From NCBI RefSeq assembly GCF_001708445.1, contig NZ_CP015637.1:4651001-4715000 (forward strand): DNA of 64,000 bases, given 5' to 3'. The position numbers were made by a program, and so were the translations under genes. The DNA is from Pseudomonas fluorescens (lineage in GTDB: Bacteria; Pseudomonadota; Gammaproteobacteria; Pseudomonadales; Pseudomonadaceae). Positions within the stretch are counted from its first letter, which is position 1, and each line of letters starts with the position of its first letter. Positions 18,243-27,507 of the stretch are shown one piece after another. The notes beneath the pieces were generated by a model. The model made no database searches and was not told the DNA's origin. It saw only the letters and a program-made list of their open reading frames with translations.

Positions 18243-18350
18243 GGGGGGAAATCTCCGCGTTCAAAGGGCTTGAAGGATGTTGACCTTTGGGGAGGAGAAA
18301 AAAGTCATTGGGATTGGAAATTAATTGACCGGGTGGATTGGCGAGTACGC

Positions 18351-18743
18351 TCAGCTCCTGTGCAACTTACTCATCAACTGCGCCTCAGCCTGGGTCAACC
18401 CACACGACTGCGTCAGTTCATCCACCGTAGCCCCCATGCCCACCAGCTTCGCGGCCTGGGCAAAGGAAAGACTCGACGGATCACGCTGCTCGATCTGCGC
18501 CAGCTTGTCCGGCAGGGGAGCCAGGATCGCGCGCAGTTCATGCACTTCGTCTCCGACCCGTACCGCACTCTGCTGGAAGTGATCAACGCGCTTGACCAGC
18601 TCCAGCACGCGCCGATCACGCACGGCATCGCGCTCGGCCTGTTGCATGGCCGATTCGCGTTGCTGGCGCAGGTGGCGCAGCAGGAATGCCAACGTCCCGG
18701 CCCACAACAGGGCCAGGACAATCACCGCTGCTTCAAGGAACAA
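18351..18743 (-). CDS. DUF2802 membrane-anchored protein
   Basis: 130 residues. One N-terminal membrane helix (about 5-22, EAAVIVLALLWAGTLAFLL) is followed by a charged coiled-coil (25-80) and a C-terminal helical motif GMGATVDELTQSCGLTQAEAQLMSKLH that looks like a small HTH-type fold. This matches the DUF2802 proteins found at the end of the che operon in Pseudomonas; function is unknown. Its ATG abuts the cheW stop with no gap, so it is the last cistron of the operon. Confidence 0.82.
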   Translation of the reverse strand: MFLEAAVIVLALLWAGTLAFLLRHLRQQRESAMQQAERDAVRDRRVLELVKRVDHFQQSAVRVGDEVHELRAILAPLPDKLAQIEQRDPSSLSFAQAAKLVGMGATVDELTQSCGLTQAEAQLMSKLHRS

Positions 18744-19232
18744 TCAGATGCTCTCCAGTTCCGACCACTCTTCTTCGCTCATCATTTTGTCCAGCTCAAC
18801 CAGAATCAACAATTCGTTGTTCTTGTTGCATACGCCTTGAATGAACTTGGCCGACTCTTCGTTACCGACGTTCGGCGCTGTTTCCACTTCCGACTGGCGC
18901 AGGTAGACCACTTCGGCGACGCTGTCGACCATGATCCCGACCACTTGCTTGTCGGCTTCGATGATGACGATACGCGTGTTGTCGCTGACTTCGACGGTAT
19001 CCAGGCCGAAACGCTGGCGCGTGTCGATGACCGTCACCACATTGCCGCGCAGGTTGATGATGCCCAGCACGTAGCTCGGTGCACCCGGTACCGGGGCGAT
19101 CTCGGTGTAGCGCAGCACTTCCTGCACGCGCATCACGTTAATGCCGTAGGTTTCGTTGTCCAGTTTGAAGGTCACCCATTGCAGGATCGGATCATCCGAA
19201 CCTTGTGCGGACGCGGACGCTGACTTATTCAT
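18744..19232 (-). CDS. cheW: Chemotaxis coupling protein CheW
   Basis: 162 residues, a single CheW SH3-like domain after a short Ser/Ala-rich start. Landmarks are FKLDNETYGINVMRVQEVLRY, LGIINLRGNVVTVIDTRQRFG and the C-terminal IQGVCNKNNELLILVELDKM. It links methyl-accepting receptors to CheA in the polar array. It lies downstream of parP in the flagella-associated che operon, 79 bp apart. Confidence 0.95.
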   Translation of the reverse strand: MNKSASASAQGSDDPILQWVTFKLDNETYGINVMRVQEVLRYTEIAPVPGAPSYVLGIINLRGNVVTVIDTRQRFGLDTVEVSDNTRIVIIEADKQVVGIMVDSVAEVVYLRQSEVETAPNVGNEESAKFIQGVCNKNNELLILVELDKMMSEEEWSELESI

Positions 19233-19311
19233 ACCCCTACCCCTTCAAATGCCGTTAGTTTCGGCGTGTGTGCTTCGTGGGCCGCACAACCGTGCGGTCC
19301 TTGTTGTTCAA

Positions 19312-20112
19312 TCAACTGCGTGTGTGGCCTGGCATCGATTTGACGGCACCGCTGGCGATCAACTCGGCCAGTTCAGCGACATCAAGCAACGCGCACATAT
19401 GTTCGATCACGGTGCCCGCCAACCAGGGGCGCTGGCCCCGATGGCTGCGCCATTTGATTTCATTCGGGTCCAGGCGCAACGAGCGGCTGACTTGATGCAC
19501 CGCCAGCCCCCACTCATAGCCTTGCACCGAAATCACGTATTGCAAGCCCTGGCGGAAATCATCGCGGTAGCGATCGGGCATCACCCAGCGCGCGGTGTCC
19601 AGCACCTTGAGGTTGCCGGCCTGGCTGGGCAGGATGCCGAGGAACCACTCCGGTTGCCCGAACAGTGGCGTCAGCTCCTGGCCTTCCAGGGAATAAATCG
19701 AGCCAAGGCACACCAGCGGTACCGCCAGGGTCAAGCCGGCCACGTCGAACAACAGGCATTCGAACGGCTCGGCAGCCCACGACGGGCGATCATCACCACT
19801 GACCGGCGGCGGTGTGATACTCGGTGGCAAGTGGACTTCGACCACCGGTTCGACCACCACGGGCGCCACCACCACGGGGGCGCTCGGCATCACCGGCGCG
19901 GCGACGGGCACCGCCCGCGCATCCCGCGCCTGCTCTTCCAGCACGGCCAGTTGAAACTCATCCAGCGTGCTTTGCGGCGGTTCCTGCACGGCCGGTTCCA
20001 GCACCAGGATCGGTTCCGGCAGTTCTTCGGCGGTGGCTTCCTGCAGCAAGGCATCCAAGTAGGATTCCAGTGCCAGTTGCGGCCGGGTCTTGAGTTCGAC
20101 GGGACGGTTCAT
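19312..20112 (-). CDS. parP: ParP-like CheW-domain protein for polar array partitioning
   Basis: 266 residues from the ATG that shares one base with the upstream parC stop (TGATG); a GTG one codon earlier is also possible. The N-terminal part is acidic and Pro/Val-rich (about 1-110) and looks disordered. The C-terminal CheW-like domain (from FECLLFDVAGLTLAVPL) corresponds to the array-binding domain of ParP. ParP tethers CheA arrays to the ParC ATPase so that daughter cells inherit them. Position next to parC, inside the che operon, supports the call. Confidence 0.85.
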   Translation of the reverse strand: MNRPVELKTRPQLALESYLDALLQEATAEELPEPILVLEPAVQEPPQSTLDEFQLAVLEEQARDARAVPVAAPVMPSAPVVVAPVVVEPVVEVHLPPSITPPPVSGDDRPSWAAEPFECLLFDVAGLTLAVPLVCLGSIYSLEGQELTPLFGQPEWFLGILPSQAGNLKVLDTARWVMPDRYRDDFRQGLQYVISVQGYEWGLAVHQVSRSLRLDPNEIKWRSHRGQRPWLAGTVIEHMCALLDVAELAELIASGAVKSMPGHTRS

Positions 20113-20900
20113 CACGCCACCTGCGGCACAAGCTGTTGGGACAGCAGGTGCTTGAGCAATGCGCGGTAAGCCAGCACGCCACGGCTCTTGGGGTCGAATT
20201 GCGACGGTGCCAGGCCCGCGCGGCTGGCGTCACGCAGGCGCGTGTCCACCGGGATATAGCCATTCCAGATGGTCTCCGGGTAGGCGTCGCGCAGCACGCG
20301 TAAAGTGCCAAGGGAGGCTTGGGTACGGCGGTCGAACAAGGTCGGCACGATGCTGTACGGCAGCGCCTGTTTGCGCGAACGGTTGATCATCGCCAGGGTG
20401 CTGACCATGCGCTCCAGGCCTTTGACCGCCAGGTGCTCGGTCTGTACCGGAATCACCAGTTGCTGGCTGGCCGCCAAGGCGTTGACCATCAGCACCCCCA
20501 GCAACGGCGGGCTGTCGATGATCGCGTAGTCGAAGTCCTGCCACAGTTGCGCCAGGGTCTTGGCGATCACCAGGCCCAAGCCGCTCTGCCCCGGCGACTG
20601 GCGCTCCAGGGTGGCCAGGGCGGTACTGGACGGCAGCAGGGAAATGCTTTCGTTACTGGTAGGCAACAGCAATTGGCCAGGCAAATCGCTCGGCACACTG
20701 CCCTTGTGCAGGAACAAGTCGTAGTTGCTGTGTTCCAGGGCATCCGGGTCGTAACCGAAATAGCTGGTCATCGAGCCATGGGGGTCGAGGTCGACCACGA
20801 CCACACGCTTGCCCGCCTCAGCCAGCAAGCCGGCTAAAGCGATGGAGGTGGTGGTCTTGCCGACTCCACCTTTTTGATTGGCAACTGCCCAGACTCTCAT
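20112..20900 (-). CDS. parC: ParA-like ATPase ParC positioning chemotaxis arrays
   Basis: 262 residues with the deviant Walker A of ParA/MinD proteins (NQKGGVGKTTTS, Lys10 and Lys15) at the very start, then VVVVDLDPHGSMTS and the DSPP motif in AIIDSPPLLGVL. The start at 20900 is chosen because GGGAGGAA lies about 9 bases upstream and the protein then begins right at the nucleotide fold; upstream codons add only an Arg-rich stub. In Vibrio and Pseudomonas this ATPase places chemotaxis clusters at the cell pole with ParP. It is not the chromosomal parA: there is no parB neighbour. Confidence 0.87.
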   Translation of the reverse strand: MRVWAVANQKGGVGKTTTSIALAGLLAEAGKRVVVVDLDPHGSMTSYFGYDPDALEHSNYDLFLHKGSVPSDLPGQLLLPTSNESISLLPSSTALATLERQSPGQSGLGLVIAKTLAQLWQDFDYAIIDSPPLLGVLMVNALAASQQLVIPVQTEHLAVKGLERMVSTLAMINRSRKQALPYSIVPTLFDRRTQASLGTLRVLRDAYPETIWNGYIPVDTRLRDASRAGLAPSQFDPKSRGVLAYRALLKHLLSQQLVPQVA

Positions 20901-20951
20901 TCGGTTGGTTCCTCCCGGTGGGCGTAGACGCGACCGAGACATTGCATAAAG

Positions 20952-21839
20952 TTATTGAGCCGGTGACGGAGAATTGACGGAGCTTTGACGCACCGGCGGT
21001 TTTGCAAGGGCTGGTGCAGTTTGTGTGCCAGCCCGCTTCAAGGCCGCGTCCGGTGTTGCATTGGCGGTGCCGGTACCGGTCAGGCTGCGGCGTACATCCA
21101 GGTTACGTGACACCACCAGCACCACGCGGCGGTTACGCGCGCGGCCTTCCACTGTGGCGTTGTTGGCCACCGGCTGGAACTCGCCATAGCCAACCGACGC
21201 CAGCCGCCCGGGGTTCACACCCTGCATGGCCAGCATGCGTACGATGCTGGCGGCACGGGCCGAGGACAGCTCCCAGTTGGTCGGGTATTGCGCGGTGCTG
21301 ATCGGGATATTGTCGGTAAAGCCTTCGACATGGATCGGGTTTTCAAACGGCTTGAGGATCGCCGCCACCTTGTCGATGATCGTAAACGCCTGGTCGCTCG
21401 GCATCGCATCGGCGCTGGCGAACAGCAGGCTGGAATTGAGTTCGATCTCCACCCACAACTCATTGCCGCGCACGGTCATCTGGTTGGAACTGATCAGGTC
21501 GCCAAATGCGGCGCTGATGTCGTCGGCGATGCTTTTCAGCGGGTCGCTGGTGCCACCCACGCCAGCCGCGGTTTCATCGCTGTCGTTGACCAGCGGCTTG
21601 GCCGGGGTCACGGTCTTGGGCCGCTCCTCACCGATGGGGATAGGTTTGAGCGAGCGGTCGGCGTCGTTGAATACGCCGATCAACGCCTGTGAAATCACTT
21701 TGTACTTGCCTTCGTTGATCGACGAGATGGAATACATCACCACGAAAAACGCGAACAGCAAGGTGATGAAGTCCGCGTAGGACACCAGCCAGCGTTCGTG
21801 GTTGACATGTTCTTCAGGCTCGCGACGGCGACGGCTCAC
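20952..21839 (-). CDS. motD: Flagellar stator protein MotD (MotB-type)
   Basis: 295 residues. After a basic N-terminus, the stator helix includes WLVSYADFITLLFAFFVVMYS with the proton-binding Asp in YADF. A plug/linker region follows, then an OmpA-like peptidoglycan-binding domain (IHVEGFTDNIPI, LSSARAASIVRML, GYGEFQPVANN). The tail is Ala/Pro-rich. With MotC it forms the second stator set of pseudomonads, important in viscous media. A REPIN lies between it and motC. Confidence 0.92.
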   Translation of the reverse strand: MSRRRREPEEHVNHERWLVSYADFITLLFAFFVVMYSISSINEGKYKVISQALIGVFNDADRSLKPIPIGEERPKTVTPAKPLVNDSDETAAGVGGTSDPLKSIADDISAAFGDLISSNQMTVRGNELWVEIELNSSLLFASADAMPSDQAFTIIDKVAAILKPFENPIHVEGFTDNIPISTAQYPTNWELSSARAASIVRMLAMQGVNPGRLASVGYGEFQPVANNATVEGRARNRRVVLVVSRNLDVRRSLTGTGTANATPDAALKRAGTQTAPALAKPPVRQSSVNSPSPAQ

Positions 21840-21869
21840 AGACGATTACCTCCGCACAACGAATCACCT

Positions 21870-21967
21870 GTAGGAGCGAGCTTGCTCGCGAAAAATCCGA
21901 GAGCCACGCGTTCATCCAGGATGCCCGCGTTATCGTTGACCCTTTTCGCGAGCACACTCGCTCCTAC
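21870..21967. repeat. REPIN between motC and motD
   Basis: The arms GTAGGAGCGAGCTTGCTCGC (21870-21889 and following bases) and the inverted copy ending GCTCCTAC (to 21967) enclose about 48 bases. It lies in the 142-bp gap inside the che-mot operon, so it is transcribed and may form an mRNA stem after motC. Confidence 0.85.
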
Positions 21968-21981
21968 ACCTTTCATGTACA

Positions 21982-22722
21982 TCAATCCATGAAGCCCTGG
22001 AGCTTCAATTCGATGGAGCGCGGGTTCTCGCCCTCGGCAATCGAGAGGATGCCTTCGAGCAGCATCTCGCGGTAACGGGACTGGCGCATGGCGATCGACT
22101 TGAGCTTGCTGGCCACCGGCAACAGCACCAGGTTGGCACTCGCCACACCGTAGATGGTGGCGACGAACGCCACGGCAATGCCGCTGCCCAGTTGCGAAGG
22201 GTCGGCGAGGTTGCCCATCACGTGGATCAGGCCCATTACCGCACCGATGATGCCGATGGTCGGCGCGTAGCCGCCCATGCTTTCAAAGACTTTGGCCGCG
22301 TTGATATCGCGGCTTTCCTGGGTGTAGAAGTCCACTTCCAGGATGCTGCGGATTGCTTCCGGTTCGGCGCCGTCCACCAGCAATTGCAGGCCCTTGCGCG
22401 CGTAGCTGTCAGGCTCGGCATCGGCCACGCCTTCCAGGCCCAGAAGGCCTTCCTTGCGAGCGGTGAGGCTCCAGTTGACCACCCGATCGATGCCACCCGG
22501 AAGGTCGACGCGTGGCGGAAAAATAATCCATATCAGGATCTGCATGGCGCGCTTGAATGAGCTCAAGGGCGACTGCAGCAACGCGGCGCCCACGGTACCG
22601 CCAATCACGATCAAGGCCGCCGGACCGTTGGCCAATGCGCCGAGGTGACCGCCTTCGAGGTAGTTGCCGCCGATGATCGCGACAAACGCCATGGTGATAC
22701 CGATCAGGCTCAAGACATCCAT
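21982..22722 (-). CDS. motC: Flagellar stator protein MotC (MotA-type)
   Basis: 246 residues with four membrane helices: two near the N-terminus (LIGITMAFVAIIGGNYLEGG; AALIVIGGTVGAALL) and two in the C-terminal half (YAPTIGIIGAVMGLIHVM; VAFVATIYGVASANLVLLP), separated by the cytoplasmic torque loop. The ATG at 22722 shares a base with the cheB stop (TGATG) and gives the normal length. It pairs with MotD to make a proton channel that drives the rotor. The downstream REPIN may affect the MotC:MotD ratio. Confidence 0.92.
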   Translation of the reverse strand: MDVLSLIGITMAFVAIIGGNYLEGGHLGALANGPAALIVIGGTVGAALLQSPLSSFKRAMQILIWIIFPPRVDLPGGIDRVVNWSLTARKEGLLGLEGVADAEPDSYARKGLQLLVDGAEPEAIRSILEVDFYTQESRDINAAKVFESMGGYAPTIGIIGAVMGLIHVMGNLADPSQLGSGIAVAFVATIYGVASANLVLLPVASKLKSIAMRQSRYREMLLEGILSIAEGENPRSIELKLQGFMD

Positions 22723-23855
22723 CAGAGGCAAGCCTCCACCAGATACTTGCCGATGTCGTCGAGGCTGTAGACGGCGTCGGCCAGGTCCGCCTTGACGATG
22801 GCCATGGGCATGCCATAGATCACGCAGCTGGCTTCATCCTGGGCCCAGATCGCACTGCCACCCTGCTTGAGCAACCGCGCGCCTTCACGGCCGTCGGCGC
22901 CCATGCCGGTGAGGACCACCGCCAGAACTTTGTCGCCGTAGGACTTGGCCGCCGAACCAAAGGTGATATCCACGCACGGCTTGTAGTTGAGGCGTTCATC
23001 GCCTGGCAGGATTTTGATCGCGCCACGGCCATCGACCATCATCTGCTTACCACCCGGCGCCAGCAGCGCCAGGCCAGGGCGCAGGATGTCGCCATCCTCG
23101 GCTTCCTTGACGCTGATACGGCAGAGCTTGTCCAGGCGCTCAGCGAACGCTTTGGTGAAGGCCGCAGGCATGTGCTGGATCAACACGATCGGCGCCGGGA
23201 AGTTGGCCGGCAACTGGGTCAATACCCGTTGCAGCGCCACCGGGCCGCCGGTGGACGTGCCAATGGCTACCAACTTATAAGCCTTGCGCTTGGGCGCTGG
23301 CGAATAGGCGCTGGGCGCCGACGCACGGGCCGGGGCCACGGCTGGCCGGGCAACAGGCGCCGGGGCCGGACGACCGAACGCGGTGCTGGTGGGCGCAGCC
23401 GGGGGCGCGACGGGTGCTGCGGGTGCCGGTGCAGGCGCACTGAACAGGCTGCGACGGTTGCTGCGGGAAATGCTGTGCACCTTCTCGCACAGCATCTGCT
23501 TGACCTTCTCGGGGTTGCGCGAGATGTCTTCGAAGTTCTTCGGCAGGAAGTCCACTGCGCCAGCATCCAGCGCATCCAGGGTGACCCGGGCGCCTTCGTG
23601 CGTCAGCGAGGAGAACATCAATACCGGGGTCGGGCAGCGCTGCATGATGTGCCGGACTGCCGTGATGCCATCCATCATCGGCATTTCGTAGTCCATGGTG
23701 ATCACGTCCGGCTTCAACGCTATGGCCTGATCAATCGCCTCTTTGCCGTTGGTGGCCGTACCGACCACCTGGATGGTTGGATCGGCGGAAAGAATTTCCG
23801 AGACGCGGCGGCGGAAGAAACCCGAATCGTCCACCACCAGGACCTTGACTACCAT
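22722..23855 (-). CDS. cheB: Chemotaxis glutamate methylesterase CheB
   Basis: 377 residues: a receiver domain ([15 protein letters not shown]; Asp55 in [13 protein letters not shown]), a Pro/Ala-rich linker, and a methylesterase domain with Ser in [12 protein letters not shown], His in [10 protein letters not shown] and Asp in [12 protein letters not shown]. It removes methyl groups from receptors when phosphorylated by CheA. The start is chosen at MVVKVLVV, the family's N-terminus; GGAG is upstream. No cheR lies in this stretch of the operon. Confidence 0.94.
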   Translation of the reverse strand: MVVKVLVVDDSGFFRRRVSEILSADPTIQVVGTATNGKEAIDQAIALKPDVITMDYEMPMMDGITAVRHIMQRCPTPVLMFSSLTHEGARVTLDALDAGAVDFLPKNFEDISRNPEKVKQMLCEKVHSISRSNRRSLFSAPAPAPAAPVAPPAAPTSTAFGRPAPAPVARPAVAPARASAPSAYSPAPKRKAYKLVAIGTSTGGPVALQRVLTQLPANFPAPIVLIQHMPAAFTKAFAERLDKLCRISVKEAEDGDILRPGLALLAPGGKQMMVDGRGAIKILPGDERLNYKPCVDITFGSAAKSYGDKVLAVVLTGMGADGREGARLLKQGGSAIWAQDEASCVIYGMPMAIVKADLADAVYSLDDIGKYLVEACL

Positions 23856-23903
23856 AAACACTCCGTTAGGCGGGGCGGGCAATACCGCCCTGCCCCACCA
23901 GAA

Positions 23904-26147
23904 TCAAATACGCCGTGCGGCGTAACGCTTGAGCATGCTCGGAACATCGAGAATCAGCGCGATCCGACCGTCACCGGTGATGGTCGCGCCCGACATGCCC
24001 GGGGTTCCCTGCAGCATTTTGCCCAAAGGCTTGATGACCACTTCTTCCTGGCCCACCAGTTGATCGACCACAAAGCCGATACGCTGGGTGCCCACCGAAA
24101 GGATCACCACGTGGCCTTCGCGCTGCTCTTCATGGGCAGCCGATGCCACCAGCCAGCGCTTGAGGTAGAACAATGGCAGCGCCTTGTCGCGCACGATCAC
24201 CACTTCCTGGCCATCCACCACGTTGGTGCGTGACAGGTCGAGGTGGAAGATCTCGTTGACGTTGACCAGTGGGAAGGCGAAGGCCTGGTTGCCCAGCATC
24301 ACCATCAGGGTCGGCATGATCGCCAGGGTCAACGGCACCTTGATGACGATTTTCGAGCCCTGGCCCTTGGTCGAGTAGATATTGATCGAGCCGTTGAGCT
24401 GGCTGATCTTGGTCTTCACCACGTCCATGCCCACGCCACGGCCCGACACGTCGGAAATCTCGGTCTTGGTCGAGAAGCCTGGGGCGAAGATCAGGTTGTA
24501 GCACTCGGTGTCGGTCAGGCGGTCGGCGGCGTCCTTGTCCATCACGCCACGCTTGACCGCGATATTGCGCAGGATCGCCGGGTCCATGCCCTTGCCGTCA
24601 TCGGTAATCGACAACAGGATATGGTCGCCCTCCTGCTCCGCCGCCAGGATCACCTTGCCGTTGCGGGACTTGCCCGAGGCTTCGCGTTCTTCCGGGGTTT
24701 CCACGCCGTGGTCGACGGCGTTGCGCACCAAGTGGACCAACGGGTCGGCCAGGGCCTCGACGAGGTTCTTGTCGAGGTCGGTTTCTTCACCCACCAGTTC
24801 CAGGTTGATTTCTTTCTTGAGCTGGCGAGCCAGGTCGCGAACCAGGCGTGGGAAGCGGCCGAAGACTTTCTTGATCGGCTGCATCCGCGTCTTCATCACG
24901 GCGGTCTGCAAGTCAGCCGTGACCACGTCGAGGTTCGACACAGCCTTTTGCATGGCTTCGTCGCCGCTGTTCAGGCCCAGGCGCACCAGACGGTTACGCA
25001 CCAGCACCAGTTCGCCGACCATGTTCATGATGTCGTCCAGTCGTGCGGTATCGACCCGTACGGTGGTTTCGGCTTCACTGGCAGGCTTGTCGGCTACGGC
25101 AGCGGCAGGCGCACGCGCGGCGGCCGCGGCGGCTGGCGCTGGGGCTGGCGCCGGTTTGGCGGCAGCAGGCGCGGCGGCCTTGGCCGGTGCCGGTTTCGCG
25201 GCCACGGGGGTGGCAGTCGTCGCAGCAGCCGGGGCCACTTCGGTGAACTTGCCCTTTCCGTGCAATTCGTCGAGCAGGGCTTCGAATTCGTGATCGGAGA
25301 TCAAGCCGTCGTCAGCAGGGGCCGCAGCGGCGCCCGGTGCAGCTGGCGTCGGCGCCGCGCCAGTGGCCGCGACTTCCGGCAAGGCATCGGCGGCAAAGGT
25401 GCCCTTGCCATGCAACTGGTCGAGCAACGCTTCGAATTCGTCGTCGGTGATATCGGTACTGGCCGTTGCCGCCGGCGTTTCCGGGGCAGCCGCAGTGGCC
25501 ACGGCATCAGCCGCGAACTGGCCTTTGCCATGCAACTGGTCGAGCAGGGATTCGAACTCTGCGTCGGTAATGTCTTCGCTGGTCGGCTCGGCAGGCGCAG
25601 CGGCCGCGGGTGCGGGTACGGCCGACGGTGCTTCAGCCTCGGCCTTGACCGCATTGAGAGAGTCGAGCAACTGCTCGAACTCGCTGTCGGTGACATCCGC
25701 TTCGGCTTCGACCACCGGCTCTGGCGCCGCTTCCACCATCGGCGCGGCCGAGGTGTCGGCAGGTTCTGCCAGGCGCGCCAGAGCGGCCAGCAGTTCCGGG
25801 GTGGCGGCGGTGATCGGGGCACGTTCGCGCACTTCGCTGAACATGCCGTTGACCGCATCCAACGCTTCGAGGATTACATCCATTAACTCCGAGTCAACGT
25901 GACGCTCACCCTTGCGCAGGATGTCGAACACGTTTTCGGCGATGTGGCAGCACTCCACCAGCTCATGGAGCTGGAGGAAGCCGGCGCCCCCTTTTACAGT
26001 ATGAAAACCGCGAAAAATTGCATTGAGCAGGTTCGCATCATCCGGGCGGCTTTCCAGCTCGACCAGTTGTTCGGACAGTTGCTCTAAAATTTCGCCGGCC
26101 TCTACAAGGAAATCCTGAAGGATTTCTTCATCGGCGCCGAAGCTCAT
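23904..26147 (-). CDS. cheA: Chemotaxis histidine kinase CheA with repeated acidic linker motif
   Basis: 747 residues. The P1 domain has the phosphorylated His49 in FHTVKGGAG. Instead of an obvious CheY-binding P2 domain there is a long Ala/Pro/Glu linker (about 125-360) holding four copies of a motif near DITDxEFExLLDxLHGKG, at about 151-168, 192-213, 232-253 and 282-303; the first copy is degenerate. P3 starts near TTVRVDTARLDDIMNMVGEL, then the P4 kinase (VRNAVDHG, DDGKGMD, GRGVGMDVV) and the P5 CheW-like domain. It autophosphorylates and passes phosphate to CheY and CheB. The linker repeats are candidates for docking partners such as ParP, ParC or CheY. Confidence 0.95.
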   Translation of the reverse strand: MSFGADEEILQDFLVEAGEILEQLSEQLVELESRPDDANLLNAIFRGFHTVKGGAGFLQLHELVECCHIAENVFDILRKGERHVDSELMDVILEALDAVNGMFSEVRERAPITAATPELLAALARLAEPADTSAAPMVEAAPEPVVEAEADVTDSEFEQLLDSLNAVKAEAEAPSAVPAPAAAAPAEPTSEDITDAEFESLLDQLHGKGQFAADAVATAAAPETPAATASTDITDDEFEALLDQLHGKGTFAADALPEVAATGAAPTPAAPGAAAAPADDGLISDHEFEALLDELHGKGKFTEVAPAAATTATPVAAKPAPAKAAAPAAAKPAPAPAPAAAAAARAPAAAVADKPASEAETTVRVDTARLDDIMNMVGELVLVRNRLVRLGLNSGDEAMQKAVSNLDVVTADLQTAVMKTRMQPIKKVFGRFPRLVRDLARQLKKEINLELVGEETDLDKNLVEALADPLVHLVRNAVDHGVETPEEREASGKSRNGKVILAAEQEGDHILLSITDDGKGMDPAILRNIAVKRGVMDKDAADRLTDTECYNLIFAPGFSTKTEISDVSGRGVGMDVVKTKISQLNGSINIYSTKGQGSKIVIKVPLTLAIMPTLMVMLGNQAFAFPLVNVNEIFHLDLSRTNVVDGQEVVIVRDKALPLFYLKRWLVASAAHEEQREGHVVILSVGTQRIGFVVDQLVGQEEVVIKPLGKMLQGTPGMSGATITGDGRIALILDVPSMLKRYAARRI

Positions 26148-26158
26148 GGGTGTGCTCC

Positions 26159-26947
26159 TTAGAAGCCTAAACTGGATAACAGGTCATCTACGTCATCCTG
26201 ACCTGACACAACGTCTTCACGTTTATCGGCATGAATCTGCGGACCTTCACCCTTGGCGAGATGTTTTTGTGGATCTTTTTCAGAGAGGATCGCTTCGCGG
26301 TCATGTTCGATGCCGGCGAAACGGTCGACCTGGCCGGCCATGAGTACCAATTTGAGCAGGTTGCTTTCCACTTCGGTGACCAACTGGGTCACACGCTTGA
26401 TCACCTGACCGGTCAGGTCCTGGTAATCCTGGGCGAGCAGAATGTCATTGAGGTTGCTGGAAACCGTACGGTTTTCCTGCTCGCTGCGTGACAGGAACCC
26501 TTCGACCCGACGGGCCAGCTCACGAAACTCTTCTGCGCCGACTTCACGGCGCATGAAGCGACCCCAGTCAACGCTCAGCGCCTGGGCTTCCGTGGCCATG
26601 CCGTTGACCAGGGGCGTGGCGTTTTCCACCAGGTCCATGGTGCGGTTGGCCGCTGCCTCAGTCAGCCTGACCACATAGGACAGGCGTTCGGTGGCGTCGG
26701 TGATCTGCGAAATCTCTTCGGCTTGAGGCATGTGCGGGTCAATCTGGAAATTGACGATCGCACTGTGAAGCTCGCGTGTGAGCTTGCCCACCTCCTGGTA
26801 CAGGCCGCGGTCACGGGTCTGGTTGAGCTGATGGATTAACTGCACCGCATCGCCGAACTGGCCTTTTTCAAGGCTGTCGACCAGCTGGTGAGCATGTTTT
26901 TTCAGGGTCGACTCAAAGTCGGCCTGCGATGATTCTTTTTGCTCCAT
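26159..26947 (-). CDS. cheZ: CheY-P phosphatase CheZ
   Basis: 262 residues, mostly long helices. The catalytic region is around DILLAQDYQDLTGQVIKRV, where the conserved Gln of CheZ lies in QDLTGQ. The C-terminus DDVDDLLSSLGF is the amphipathic CheY-binding peptide, joined by a charged flexible linker. It ends CheY-P signals. It is placed between cheY and cheA with short gaps of 18 and 11 bp. Confidence 0.94.
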   Translation of the reverse strand: MEQKESSQADFESTLKKHAHQLVDSLEKGQFGDAVQLIHQLNQTRDRGLYQEVGKLTRELHSAIVNFQIDPHMPQAEEISQITDATERLSYVVRLTEAAANRTMDLVENATPLVNGMATEAQALSVDWGRFMRREVGAEEFRELARRVEGFLSRSEQENRTVSSNLNDILLAQDYQDLTGQVIKRVTQLVTEVESNLLKLVLMAGQVDRFAGIEHDREAILSEKDPQKHLAKGEGPQIHADKREDVVSGQDDVDDLLSSLGF

Positions 26948-26965
26948 AGCTCCCCCGTGGCAGCA

Positions 26966-27340
26966 TTAGCCGTGGATGCGTTCGAAGATTTTTTCGATCT
27001 TCTCTTTCAAGGCCTGCGCAGTGAATGGTTTGACCACATAGCCGTTAACCCCGGCTTGGGCGGCTTCGATGATCTGTTCACGCTTGGCTTCGGCGGTCAC
27101 CATCAGCACGGGAAGGCTGCGCAGTTTTTCGTCGGCACGCACGTGGCGCAACAAGTCGATACCCGTCATGCCCGGCATGTTCCAATCGGTTACCAGAAAG
27201 TCGATGCTCCCGCTGTTGAGGATCGGAATCGCCGTAAGGCCGTCATCCGCCTCGACCGTGTTTGTGAACCCAAGGTCACGCAACAGGTTTTTTATGATCC
27301 GCCGCATCGTTGAGAAGTCATCAACGATGAGGATTTTCAT
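26966..27340 (-). CDS. cheY: Chemotaxis response regulator CheY
   Basis: 124 residues, a stand-alone receiver: [20 protein letters not shown], phosphoacceptor Asp52 in VTDWNMPGM, Thr in LMVTAEA, Lys in YVVKPF. It binds FliM/FliN on the motor when phosphorylated. The start at 27340 gives the family N-terminus; an upstream in-frame extension of eight residues is not expected. It is the first gene of the che operon, 167 bp after fliA; no clear promoter motif was found in that gap. Confidence 0.94.
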   Translation of the reverse strand: MKILIVDDFSTMRRIIKNLLRDLGFTNTVEADDGLTAIPILNSGSIDFLVTDWNMPGMTGIDLLRHVRADEKLRSLPVLMVTAEAKREQIIEAAQAGVNGYVVKPFTAQALKEKIEKIFERIHG

Positions 27341-27507
27341 GTTCTTGTCCAATTCGACCTCCAAGCAGTCTTAAACGCGCCCAGCACCTGGACGCGCCAT
27401 TTCAATCAACAGGCGTTACACAAAAAGGACTGCCCAGGGCACCACGGTTAGCCCCCGCGGCGGCCAAGGCCCTCGCGGTTGCGTCTGCAGTGTCCCCACA
27501 CTGCCTG

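Noticed and set aside
24243..25886. Long plus-strand open frame opposite cheA
   Set aside because: It is an antisense shadow caused by GC-rich codon bias; the minus strand encodes a full CheA.
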